A stretch of 33,736 nucleotides of DNA from Lachnospiraceae bacterium (lineage in GTDB: Bacteria; Bacillota; Clostridia; TANB77; CAG-508): assembly GCA_031262685.1 (NCBI GenBank), contig JAISHG010000025.1, positions 1 to 33,736 on the forward strand. The letters are read 5' to 3'. Below the pieces are notes generated by a model. It searched no databases. It was not told the DNA's origin and saw only the letters and a list, made by a program, of their open reading frames with translations. Positions 1-6,765 of the stretch are shown piece after piece (position 1 is the first letter of the stretch; each line of letters starts with the position of its first letter). The position numbers and the translations under genes are program-made.

Positions 1-309
1 TTCTCCCATTACAATATCACTCCAAATGATTTTTTCAGTTTCGTTTTGTGATTTAGAATATGTATTAAAATATGGAATAATAAGTAAAATTGCAATTATA
101 TATAAGATAGTGTTAATACCTTTTTTGGGTTCTTTTATAACATTTGCTTTCATAAGATATGTCACTATAAATGCTCCTGTCATTACTAAAGCAATTATTC
201 CCGCAATTACTCTTTCATTCTTAAAAGCTACATTGCATAGTATTACAGAAAAAATCGTAAAAATTATTGTTAATACCTTACTAAAACCGTTTTTATTTTT
301 TTCTTCCAT
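1..309 (-). CDS. Membrane protein, 3' end cut off by the window edge
   Basis: The minus-strand frame opens at an ATG at 309 and stays open to base 1, giving 103 codons without a stop. An AGAGGA ribosome site lies about nine bases upstream; a second in-frame ATG at 318 sits too close to it. The visible part has three hydrophobic segments (about residues 11-30, 35-55 and 63-80) and then a polar segment that begins an extracytoplasmic part (SKSQNETEKIIWSDIVMGE). That junction faintly recalls DUF6591-type clostridial membrane proteins, but too little is visible to assign a family. The next gene upstream (342-881) is also a small membrane protein on the same strand, so the two may share a transcript. 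A plus-strand open frame over the same bases has no ribosome site and is a shadow. Confidence 0.6.
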   Translation of the reverse strand, partial: MEEKNKNGFSKVLTIIFTIFSVILCNVAFKNERVIAGIIALVMTGAFIVTYLMKANVIKEPKKGINTILYIIAILLIIPYFNTYSKSQNETEKIIWSDIVMGE

Positions 310-341
310 AAAATTCATTTCCTCTACTTAAATTTTTTACT

Positions 342-881
342 TTATTTATTACTTTTCATTTTATTATTTTTTCTATCTTTTACTATTGTTATAATAATCG
401 AAATCAACATAACAACTGCTGCAATTGGATACAAGTAATATGAAATACCATATGTATATCTACTTGATGGCATTACTCCACGATCAACAATATCAGCATT
501 CATAAGAAGTGAACTTCCTAATAACAATATACTGAATATAATACTCAAGATTTTTTTATTACGTAATATAAATATTAAAATAAATGCAGTAGAAGCAACC
601 AAGATTATTATTAACATAACATTTATAATGGACGTGCCTCTTATAAAATCGCTTTGATCATCATTCATAGCATAAGAATATACTTTAAAATTTTCAATTA
701 TTGTAACATCTATTGCATCTTCATTAGTTATATCTACTTCTTTTACATTAAACCTATCTGGATTTTCTTGCAAATACTCTCTGTATTCTCCTATTGATTT
801 TTGATAAGGTAATAATAACCCAATAAATGATATTACACACATAAGTATTATTATCATTTTAAATATGTCTATCTTTTTCAA
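342..881 (-). CDS. Small membrane protein of unknown function, TTG start
   Basis: About 179 residues. I place the start at the TTG at 881 because a GGAGGTG ribosome site lies eight bases upstream; the farther in-frame ATG at 932 has no site and would run through a palindrome. The protein has an N-terminal membrane segment (MIIILMCVISFIGLLLPY), an extracytoplasmic loop of about 60 acidic residues, two adjacent hydrophobic segments (VMLIIILVASTAFILIFIL, then IIFSILLLGSSLLM) and a last one near the C-terminus before a Lys-rich tail. This is a four-helix layout with a positive cytoplasmic end. I do not recognise a family or enzymatic motif. The intergenic sequence upstream holds a long perfect palindrome that could control it. 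Confidence 0.65.
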   Translation of the reverse strand: MKKIDIFKMIIILMCVISFIGLLLPYQKSIGEYREYLQENPDRFNVKEVDITNEDAIDVTIIENFKVYSYAMNDDQSDFIRGTSIINVMLIIILVASTAFILIFILRNKKILSIIFSILLLGSSLLMNADIVDRGVMPSSRYTYGISYYLYPIAAVVMLISIIITIVKDRKNNKMKSNK

Positions 882-919
882 TATTCTCACCTCCAAACAT
901 TTTTTATTCACTAATACAT

Positions 920-951
920 ATAAGGTTGTCAAACTAGTTTGACAACCTTAT
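920..951. repeat. 32-bp perfect palindrome
   Basis: The 32 bases are identical to their own reverse complement. The centre is CTAG, and each arm contains TTGTCAAA/TTTGACAA, so a TTGACA -35-like hexamer is present on both strands. It lies 39 bases upstream of the TTG start at 881 and directly abuts the stop codon of the decayed frame at 951-1061. It could be an operator, a terminator for the lost gene (no T run follows on either strand), or the end of an inserted element. Confidence 0.8.
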
Positions 952-1061
952 TATACTGTAGTGTAATAAGCATTTTGCGGTGTTTTTTGCTCTTTTAAAT
1001 TTTCTACAAGTCCCCCCATTACCAATAAATATGTGCTTATATAAGTCTTTTGAAAAATTTC
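951..1061 (-). pseudogene. Decayed 3' end of an unidentified gene
   Basis: A minus-strand frame of 36 codons ends in TAA at 951-953 and reads like natural protein (its last residues are KTPQNAYYTTV). It contains an internal ATG at 1019 but no ribosome site, and a stop at 1062-1064 closes it upstream. It is more G/C rich than the adjacent genes. Together with the palindrome that touches its stop codon, it looks like the truncated tail of a gene lost when the neighbouring plus-strand lipoprotein cassette arrived. It could also be a functional 22-residue peptide, but the missing ribosome site argues against that. Confidence 0.3.
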
Positions 1062-1095
1062 TTATTCCAATAAAATATCAAAAAATTGCCCAAAA

Positions 1096-1124
1096 TTGAA
1101 ACTACTTATATTTCATGTTATAAT
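1096..1124 (+). promoter_or_regulatory. Sigma-A-type promoter of the lipoprotein gene
   Basis: TTGAAA (1096-1101), a 17-bp spacer and TATAAT (1119-1124) form a near-consensus promoter facing the plus-strand gene at 1236. The implied leader is about 105 nt and contains a small hairpin (CTATC ... GATAG, around 1170-1190). I recognise no known riboswitch in it. Confidence 0.75.
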
Positions 1125-1235
1125 GGTTACATAACACTTTATTAGGACAAAACCCCATTTCCTTTGTTATCTATCTAGCAATAGATAGTTCATATATATA
1201 ACTGCATCTCAAAATATTTTTTGGAGGAAAAGAAA

Positions 1236-1640
1236 ATGAAAAAAATCGTATCAGTAACATTGGCTTGCATACTCGTCTTGGTTGGGATATTTACTCTTAC
1301 AGGTTGTGATCAAGCCGATAAGGTTTCGCAGAACATTTCTAAGGAAGCAGATAACTTTAACGTTATTCGGCGGTTAACTGTAATCAACTTGAGGTCAGAC
1401 AAACCAGTATTTGAACTGGTTGCCGCATTTTCTATCGTAGTTGATAACGCAGACCAACAATTGGAAGTTACCTGTGAAGTAGGCGAAGGCACCTACAGAA
1501 AACATTTTATTGATATCCATCCAACCGAAATAATGTATTTTGTTGAGGATGTCAGTGAGTCTTCTGTAAGCAAATACCACTACGAGGTCAATTTCCAACC
1601 GCAATCAATACTTCCTGTTATACTTACTGTAGACGATTAA
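1236..1640 (+). CDS. Beta-sandwich-type lipoprotein
   Basis: 134 residues from the ATG at 1236, chosen because GGAGGAA lies nine bases upstream; the TTG at 1221 is inside that ribosome site. The N-terminus is a lipoprotein signal: Lys-rich start, hydrophobic core, then LTGC with the lipidated Cys near residue 24. The mature part begins DQADKVSQNISKEADNF and continues as a small predicted beta-rich domain. I recognise this as a short lipoprotein type found in phages and mobile elements of Firmicutes; its function is not known to me. It is the only clear plus-strand gene here and is visibly richer in G/C, with codons such as CGG and GCC that neighbours avoid, so recent transfer is likely. It has its own promoter and terminator, making a self-contained cassette. 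Confidence 0.8.
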   Translation: MKKIVSVTLACILVLVGIFTLTGCDQADKVSQNISKEADNFNVIRRLTVINLRSDKPVFELVAAFSIVVDNADQQLEVTCEVGEGTYRKHFIDIHPTEIMYFVEDVSESSVSKYHYEVNFQPQSILPVILTVDD

Positions 1641-1645
1641 ATTTT

Positions 1646-1677
1646 AGCATACCGCCATATATGGTGGTATGCTTTTT
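1646..1677 (+). terminator. Rho-independent terminator of the lipoprotein gene
   Basis: A 14-bp stem with one G-T pair (AGCATACCGCCATA paired with TATGGTGGTATGCT, 1646-1673) is followed by a run of five T. It begins five bases after the stop codon. On the minus strand it may also end the MerR transcript, though the T run on that side is broken. Confidence 0.85.
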
Positions 1678-1698
1678 ATATAAGGATAATTATAATTT

Positions 1699-2511
1699 TT
1701 ATTTGCTTTCTATTGGGAATTGTATTTCTGTCAACCATTCTTCTTCTGTATCTTTATTCCATATTCCATCTATATAGCTTTCTCTTGGTGAATCTGATAA
1801 TTTATAATTATTTTCTTCGCACCACTTTACTAAATATGCATATGCTTTATTTAGTGTAGTATATGCACCTTGGTGCATTACACATACTGCTTTTGCTCTT
1901 TCTATTTTCTTAAATTTAATACTTTCTGTTTCTTTACCTATTTTATCTACTGCTTGGCAATACTCTAAATGAATGTCTGTTTCTTTGTACTCTCCATCTA
2001 GATATCGTGTAAAGTTGTAGTCTGGGATGATACATTTTAATGTTGGATTTGCTTTAGCTACTTCTTCGCCTATTTCTGGTATGACCGCAAAATACCCATC
2101 CAAATTTTTAACATTCATTTCTTTTGAGTAAACAATACATTCTGGCAATTCTTTTACTACTGGTTTATAGTTCATTATAAAACCCTCTTTCCTCTCTTTT
2201 AAGAGATAATTTATTTGTGAGAGTTGCTTTTCGGTCTCATTTTTTGTATCAATTAGTTCTATTTTCTTTTCATTCAAAACATCTTCAATACTCTTATTTC
2301 CTAAAACAATTTCTTTTATTTGTTTTATAGATAATCCTATTTGTCTATAAGAAATTATTTCGTAAATTCTAAATATTTGGTCCGTACTGTAATATCGATA
2401 TCCCGTGAAAGTATCTATTTCGGTTGGTTTTAACAAACCTATTTCATCATAGTATCTTAATGTTTTAATTGTTGTTTTTGTAATCTCCGAAAATAGCCCT
2501 ATTCTATACAT
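1699..2511 (-). CDS. MerR-family regulator with GyrI-like effector-binding domain
   Basis: 270 residues. The N-terminal MerR winged helix-turn-helix covers residues 1-70 (TTIKTLRYYDEIGLLKP, then GYRYYSTDQIFRIYEI), followed by a coiled-coil dimerisation helix (about 75-112) ending in a KERK segment. Residues 114-270 form a GyrI/BmrR-like ligand-binding domain (PECIVYSKEM, AVCVMHQGAYTTL and a terminal TEIQFPIESK strand). Regulators of this build bind small hydrophobic or cationic compounds and activate efflux or detoxification genes by untwisting promoters with long spacers. No target gene is adjacent, and the only promoter of the right type is its own, so it is probably autoregulated. The start at 2511 has a modest AGGCGG site. 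Confidence 0.9.
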   Translation of the reverse strand: MYRIGLFSEITKTTIKTLRYYDEIGLLKPTEIDTFTGYRYYSTDQIFRIYEIISYRQIGLSIKQIKEIVLGNKSIEDVLNEKKIELIDTKNETEKQLSQINYLLKERKEGFIMNYKPVVKELPECIVYSKEMNVKNLDGYFAVIPEIGEEVAKANPTLKCIIPDYNFTRYLDGEYKETDIHLEYCQAVDKIGKETESIKFKKIERAKAVCVMHQGAYTTLNKAYAYLVKWCEENNYKLSDSPRESYIDGIWNKDTEEEWLTEIQFPIESK

Positions 2512-2540
2512 GTTTTCCGCCTCACTTTCTCACTACTCAA

Positions 2541-2571
2541 ATTATAAAGTCTCCCTTAACAGCAGAGTCAA
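2541..2571 (-). promoter_or_regulatory. MerR-type promoter with 19-bp spacer
   Basis: On the minus strand TTGACT (2566-2571) and TATAAT (2541-2546) are separated by 19 bp. The spacer region contains the imperfect dyad ACTCTGCTG-TTAAGGGAGACT typical of MerR operators. The long spacer is the hallmark of promoters activated by MerR proteins through DNA distortion, and it lies just upstream of the MerR gene itself. Confidence 0.85.
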
Positions 2572-2644
2572 GCATTTTTTACTACTTTTTTTCTATTTAA
2601 TTATATTTTCCAATATTCTATCCTCAATATATCATAAAAATGCC

Positions 2645-2690
2645 AAAATTTAAAAGATGGAATAGATAACACTAAATTATCTGTTCCATC
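2645..2690 (-). terminator. Terminator of the LPQTG surface protein gene
   Basis: A 14-bp stem with one wobble pair (GATGGAAYAGATAA and its complement, 2656-2690) has a seven-base loop and is followed on the minus strand by CTTTTAAATTTT. It starts 30 bases after the stop of the surface protein gene and ends that transcript before the MerR promoter. Confidence 0.8.
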
Positions 2691-2719
2691 ATAAATAAGT
2701 TCCGTCTTCACATCAAAAG

Positions 2720-3886
2720 CTATTTTATGTCTTTATATTTTTGATACTTAACCGCAGTTATAATCAGTACTATAATTACTATTACTATAAATCCAATAAT
2801 TGTGTCATTTATACCTGTTTGAGGTAATTTAGTTTGTGAAGCAGTAGTATCTTTTTGTGTATTATTACTATTAACATTAGAATTCTGGTTTTCGGAATTA
2901 TCATTACTCTCATCTATCACTACATTTGGGCTCTTTGCTTTTTCTTTATCTATTGTAATTCTAACAAAATCACTATAATTACTCCCTAACAAAGTGGTTT
3001 CCATATCATCTTTAGTAGGATTAACTTCTATTTTAAATCCAATAAATTCTTTATTTCCTTGTGATAAGCTTGAATATTCACTTTGAAAATAATCTGCCAC
3101 ATCTTTTTTATCAAACATAACTTCTAGAACGGATAAAACAGATTTGTAAGTTTCTTCTGTAAGATTGTCTTTTTCGCCTATTATAATAGTAGCCTCTGTA
3201 TCATTAGTTTTTGTATGCAGTAGTAATTTCCCTTTATAATAATTATATGAGCCATCCATTATATAGTCCTTGCCATTTTCTAAGTCCGAATTTTCTATAT
3301 AAGTAGTAGAGTTATATTCTGGTATTGGAAACTTTTTACTTAAATCTACTTGTATTTGTATATCACTATTCGTACTACCTTGTATATACTCTAATCCTTC
3401 ATTTGCAAGAGTATAATTTTTTGTTTCCTCTGAATTTAAAGCATGTATAGTTGCATTTTGAGCATATCCATGTAATTGTCCAATGGCATCTAGTGCAATA
3501 CCCGCTGAGACAGTTTTTGATACCAGTTCTCCCAACGCCTTTAAAGCATCTTCCGTTGAATTTTCTGTGTTTCCATTTGCATTGTTTAGACTTTCCGTAC
3601 TAATTACGGTAGAAAGTATTGTTCCATTAAGATTATAAACTACTTCTACTGAATTTGGTGTACCATTATCATCCCATTCTGTCGAAATAATCAACTCATT
3701 TTCGGTAGCAGTCGCACTAAAGACTGAGTTATTCAACAAATCACTATAATCACTAGAATTAATTTTGTCTGCTATTTGTTGTAATGTGATTGTATTAACT
3801 GCTAAAACAGGTGTTATCATTAAATTTATTACTAACATGATAACAAATAGAATTATTGATATTTTTCTTATGTATTTATTCATCAT
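2720..3886 (-). CDS. LPxTG-anchored surface protein of unknown function
   Basis: About 388 residues. The start at 3886 is chosen because AAAGG lies nine bases upstream; the ATG at 3895 overlaps the ribosome site. The N-terminus is a signal peptide (MMNKYIRKIS, a hydrophobic stretch, then TPVLA at the likely cleavage site). The C-terminus carries a sortase signal: LPQTG, a hydrophobic segment (IIGFIVIVIIVLIITAV) and a positive tail (KYQKYKDIK). A low-complexity Asn/Ser-rich linker (about residues 332-352) precedes the LPQTG. The mature domain has a conserved-looking block near TVSAGIALDAIGQLHGYA but matches no family I know. No sortase gene is in the window. It has its own promoter and terminator and is followed upstream by a second anchored protein. 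Confidence 0.85.
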   Translation of the reverse strand: MMNKYIRKISIILFVIMLVINLMITPVLAVNTITLQQIADKINSSDYSDLLNNSVFSATATENELIISTEWDDNGTPNSVEVVYNLNGTILSTVISTESLNNANGNTENSTEDALKALGELVSKTVSAGIALDAIGQLHGYAQNATIHALNSEETKNYTLANEGLEYIQGSTNSDIQIQVDLSKKFPIPEYNSTTYIENSDLENGKDYIMDGSYNYYKGKLLLHTKTNDTEATIIIGEKDNLTEETYKSVLSVLEVMFDKKDVADYFQSEYSSLSQGNKEFIGFKIEVNPTKDDMETTLLGSNYSDFVRITIDKEKAKSPNVVIDESNDNSENQNSNVNSNNTQKDTTASQTKLPQTGINDTIIGFIVIVIIVLIITAVKYQKYKDIK

Positions 3887-3920
3887 TTTTCCCATCCTTT
3901 ACATTGTTATTTATTACATA

Positions 3921-3949
3921 ATAATGTCATATTTTATAAATTTCTGCAA
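3921..3949 (-). promoter_or_regulatory. Likely promoter of the LPQTG protein gene
   Basis: TTGCAG (3944-3949), a 17-bp spacer and CATTAT (3921-3926) read on the minus strand. They lie 35 bases upstream of the start at 3886 within the only intergenic space available. Confidence 0.55.
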
Positions 3950-3988
3950 TAGTTTTTATTAAATTATCTACTCCGTCTTAACTATTAC

Positions 3989-6502
3989 TTATTTCTTTTT
4001 ATTCTTTACTCTCTTTGCTGATATTAAAATTACAAATATTGATATTAAAGTAGTGACTATTACAAGTGATATATTTATATCTCCTGTTTTTGGACTGTCT
4101 GTACTTTGATTTGTTGAAGTGTCAGGTGTTGTAGTAGGGTCTTGTGGTGTCGGACTATTTGTAACTTCCGGTGTTACGGTAGGTACTTGTGGTTCTGGAC
4201 TATTTGTAACTTCAGGTGTTATGGTAGGAACTTCTACTTCTGGGCTATTGGTAACCTCAGGTGTTATGGTAGGTACTTCAATTTCTGGATTATCTTCATT
4301 TTGCAAAATACCTGTTATTGCATAATCACTTAAATGTGTTACTTCAAACTCTATAAAATCTTCATTTACAGTCGTAGAAACATGTTCTACATCTCCATCA
4401 TCATCTATATATACTATTTGTAGGTTTTCATATTCCTTAAGTTCATCTGTTAAAGGTATTTTTATTGTGGCTCTAAAATCTTGAAACTCTGTTATTTTGG
4501 CATTTGTGCTTTGTAAATATAGGCTTATATCAAATAAACTAATGATACTATTTCCTTCTATAATTTCATTTATCTTTGCATTTGTCTGACTTTCAAAATC
4601 TTCTTCCATATCTTCTTCTATTACCATTAAATAATGTCCATCAAATGTAGTTTCATCCATTCCTTCTATTATAACATCATTATCTGTTAGTGATGTTACA
4701 GGTTCAGGATCGACGCTAAAACTTACATTAAATGTTTTAGTGCCTACATTTATTCCGCTAACTGTAACTGTTGCTGTATAATCTCCTACAGAAAGGTCGT
4801 TATTTGGATTAACGGTAAAAGTATCTGTTTCATCTGGTTCAAGACTATTTATAGTAGTTTTCGAAATAGTAAATGCGCTTGCATTTGTTCCGGTTAAAGA
4901 GATTGTCAAATCTCCTGTTTCTTCATCTCCAATATTTTCTACAGTTAAAGTATAAGCTGTTTGTGCTTGATATTCTTCTATAACTGTACCAAAATCTTTG
5001 TTACTTCTAGGTGTAAGATCTATCTCATACTCTGGCATTGCAACGAAATCAGCAAATGCAGTTGAAGATTCTGGTAGGTCTTCTGCGTCACCTTCTATAA
5101 GTGAATAAATAAGCTCATTCGCGTCAGAATTATAAATTTCGAAAGATATTTCTTCACTATGCTCTCCTTCATCGAAATATATTTCTACACTAGTTCCTCT
5201 TAAGGCGTCAAATTCATATGTAGAATCCGTTCCATATTCTAACGTTATTTCATGCTCTACTTCATCTACAACAATAATCAGTTTATTCCCATTCCATCCA
5301 TCTCCGAAACCATCATGCATATCTACAGAATATGAAACAATACTCGGTTTACTTTCTATATCTCCACACCATTCTCTAGTTGCGCTACTTATGTTTCCTG
5401 CATTATCAATAGCACGAGCATATACATATGTTTCGCTATCTACTGCTACTTCAGACGTATAATTTGTCCAAGCTATATCATTGTATAGCTTATATTGATA
5501 TTTTTCGAGCTCACTACCTCCAGTATCTGTTGAACCACCGACTGTAAATCCATCGTCTGTTATAGTAATTGTAGAAGCTGATGGTGCAGCATTATCTTGT
5601 TCATATTCATTACTAAAGCTTAATCCATCAGAAACATATTCATTAGATACATACCATTCTTTTAGTGTTATTTCTTGCGAAGCTCCACCAGTTGAAGCCG
5701 TAAATCCAATATGGTATGTTTCGCCTGCATAATCTGCTAAGTTAATTGTATATTCTGCAAGAGGTTCATTAGGTCTATTTTCAGTTAAACTAAGATAAAA
5801 ATATAATTTATGTTCTTCTGCATCATATTCAGCCCAGCCATAAAGATGGTAATTTTCTCCACCACTATATTTATTGTGTGTTCCTTTCAGTACAGCCATA
5901 TCTGCAACGGGCGTATATATTGTACTAGGAAAATTCACATCATTGTGTGCAACTCCATTTCTTGCAAGTTCAATGTGTGGTGCTAAAGTAGGATGGTTTT
6001 GCGATCCCCATCCGTCACCACCCAAGAAATCTTGATTTTCAAAAGTATCATATTCTATTGCGATACTGTTGGTAATGCCCTCATATCCTAGTCCTCTTCC
6101 ATCTCCACCTATTGCATTGGTATCATGAGCAACTACTAATGTAAATCCATCTGCCGCCTTTGGAGCACCATCTCCTCCTCCACCTTTTGCACCCATATAC
6201 ATATGGAACGCAGTAGAAAACCCAGTATTTTGGCTAAGCGGTCTAGTCAAAAACACTCCGCCTTTTTGACTATTTGCAGTAGATACTAATTCGACCCCTC
6301 CATCGATAACCCTGGCATCCTCTGATATTTTTATTGGTTTGCTATCATCATTAGAAACATTAGTATTTGAAAAACTATCAGCTGATAAAAATAAATATTC
6401 TGTACTATTTGCCTCTACTGGTTTTGGGAAATATACTATAACCCCTAATATGATTATTATTATTAACAGCATACTTGTGAAATTTCTTATATTCTTTTTC
6501 AT
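3989..6502 (-). CDS. Large lectin-domain surface protein with SPKTG sorting signal
   Basis: 837 residues from the ATG at 6502, which follows AGAGGA by six bases; ATGs farther out lack a ribosome site. A signal peptide covers about residues 1-32 (ends PVEA). Residues about 35-300 form an L-type (legume-like) lectin domain, shown by ADGFTLVVAHD, NSIAIEYDTFEN and YHIGFTASTGG with a following W. Next come an Ig-like segment of the 'TGGSELEKYQYKLYN' kind, a beta-rich domain with Asp-rich strands, and a module resembling the choice-of-anchor D or ASH type (DFGTVIEEYQAQTAYTLTV, then DYTATVTVSG). A Pro/Thr-rich stalk of 15-residue repeats leads to SPKTG, a hydrophobic segment and KKK. It probably binds carbohydrate on host or diet material; the ligand is unknown. 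SPKTG is an atypical sortase motif. Confidence 0.88.
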   Translation of the reverse strand: MKKNIRNFTSMLLIIIIILGVIVYFPKPVEANSTEYLFLSADSFSNTNVSNDDSKPIKISEDARVIDGGVELVSTANSQKGGVFLTRPLSQNTGFSTAFHMYMGAKGGGGDGAPKAADGFTLVVAHDTNAIGGDGRGLGYEGITNSIAIEYDTFENQDFLGGDGWGSQNHPTLAPHIELARNGVAHNDVNFPSTIYTPVADMAVLKGTHNKYSGGENYHLYGWAEYDAEEHKLYFYLSLTENRPNEPLAEYTINLADYAGETYHIGFTASTGGASQEITLKEWYVSNEYVSDGLSFSNEYEQDNAAPSASTITITDDGFTVGGSTDTGGSELEKYQYKLYNDIAWTNYTSEVAVDSETYVYARAIDNAGNISSATREWCGDIESKPSIVSYSVDMHDGFGDGWNGNKLIIVVDEVEHEITLEYGTDSTYEFDALRGTSVEIYFDEGEHSEEISFEIYNSDANELIYSLIEGDAEDLPESSTAFADFVAMPEYEIDLTPRSNKDFGTVIEEYQAQTAYTLTVENIGDEETGDLTISLTGTNASAFTISKTTINSLEPDETDTFTVNPNNDLSVGDYTATVTVSGINVGTKTFNVSFSVDPEPVTSLTDNDVIIEGMDETTFDGHYLMVIEEDMEEDFESQTNAKINEIIEGNSIISLFDISLYLQSTNAKITEFQDFRATIKIPLTDELKEYENLQIVYIDDDGDVEHVSTTVNEDFIEFEVTHLSDYAITGILQNEDNPEIEVPTITPEVTNSPEVEVPTITPEVTNSPEPQVPTVTPEVTNSPTPQDPTTTPDTSTNQSTDSPKTGDINISLVIVTTLISIFVILISAKRVKNKKK
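4120..4285 (-). repeat. 45-nt tandem repeats encoding the cell-wall stalk
   Basis: Three full copies and one degenerate copy of a 45-nt unit encode the 15-residue motif ExxVPTxTPEVTNSP just before the sortase signal. The unit boundaries fall near 4285, 4240, 4195 and 4150. Repeats of this type make a flexible wall-spanning stalk and can change copy number by slippage. Confidence 0.85.
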
Positions 6503-6608
6503 AAGCGCTCCTCTCATAAACATCTCTTTCATTGTATCACATAATAAGAAGAAGAAATATTACTTTTGTATTACATTTATCATATCTTTCAGTTATATCA
6601 CGAAACGC

Positions 6609-6644
6609 ACAAAAAACGACTGTAAATATATTTTACAGTCGTTT
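6609..6644 (-). terminator. Terminator of the hsd operon
   Basis: A perfect 13-bp stem (AAACGACTGTAAA and its complement, 6614-6644) with a five-base loop is followed on the minus strand by TTTTTT. It lies about 120 bases after the hsdR stop codon and is the first terminator met by transcripts from the restriction operon. Confidence 0.85.
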
Positions 6645-6765
6645 ATCATAGGTAACCTACTTGTCCATATCGAACTCGCTTTCACAGAGTTTTATATAAA
6701 GTGCAATCGGGTATTTGTTAGTAGTATCAGTTAAGTATTATGTTTCAATTATATAAATATAAATG
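6645..6765. other. Intergenic tail of the hsd operon with a possible gene remnant
   Basis: Between hsdR and its terminator the sequence is less AT-rich than the flanking genes. A minus-strand frame without start reads about 27 codons ending CESEFDMDK and a stop; it looks like the tail of a lost gene. I see no promoter or RNA gene here. Confidence 0.3.

Noticed and set aside
26-331. Plus-strand open frame of 101 codons at the left edge
   Set aside because: The minus-strand frame over the same bases has a ribosome site and three membrane helices. The plus frame has neither a site nor good spacing.
4119-4333. Two plus-strand open frames and a CRISPR-like look of the 45-nt repeats
   Set aside because: The repeats are direct, without unique spacers, and encode the Pro/Thr stalk on the minus strand. 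The plus-strand frames are their shadows.
6614-6644. Operator of the lectin gene
   Set aside because: The 13-bp stem is followed by T6 in the direction of hsdR transcription, which makes a terminator the simpler reading.
6339-6734. Plus-strand open frame of 131 codons near the lectin gene start
   Set aside because: It runs antisense through the signal peptide and the hsd terminator hairpin, with no ribosome site or family resemblance.
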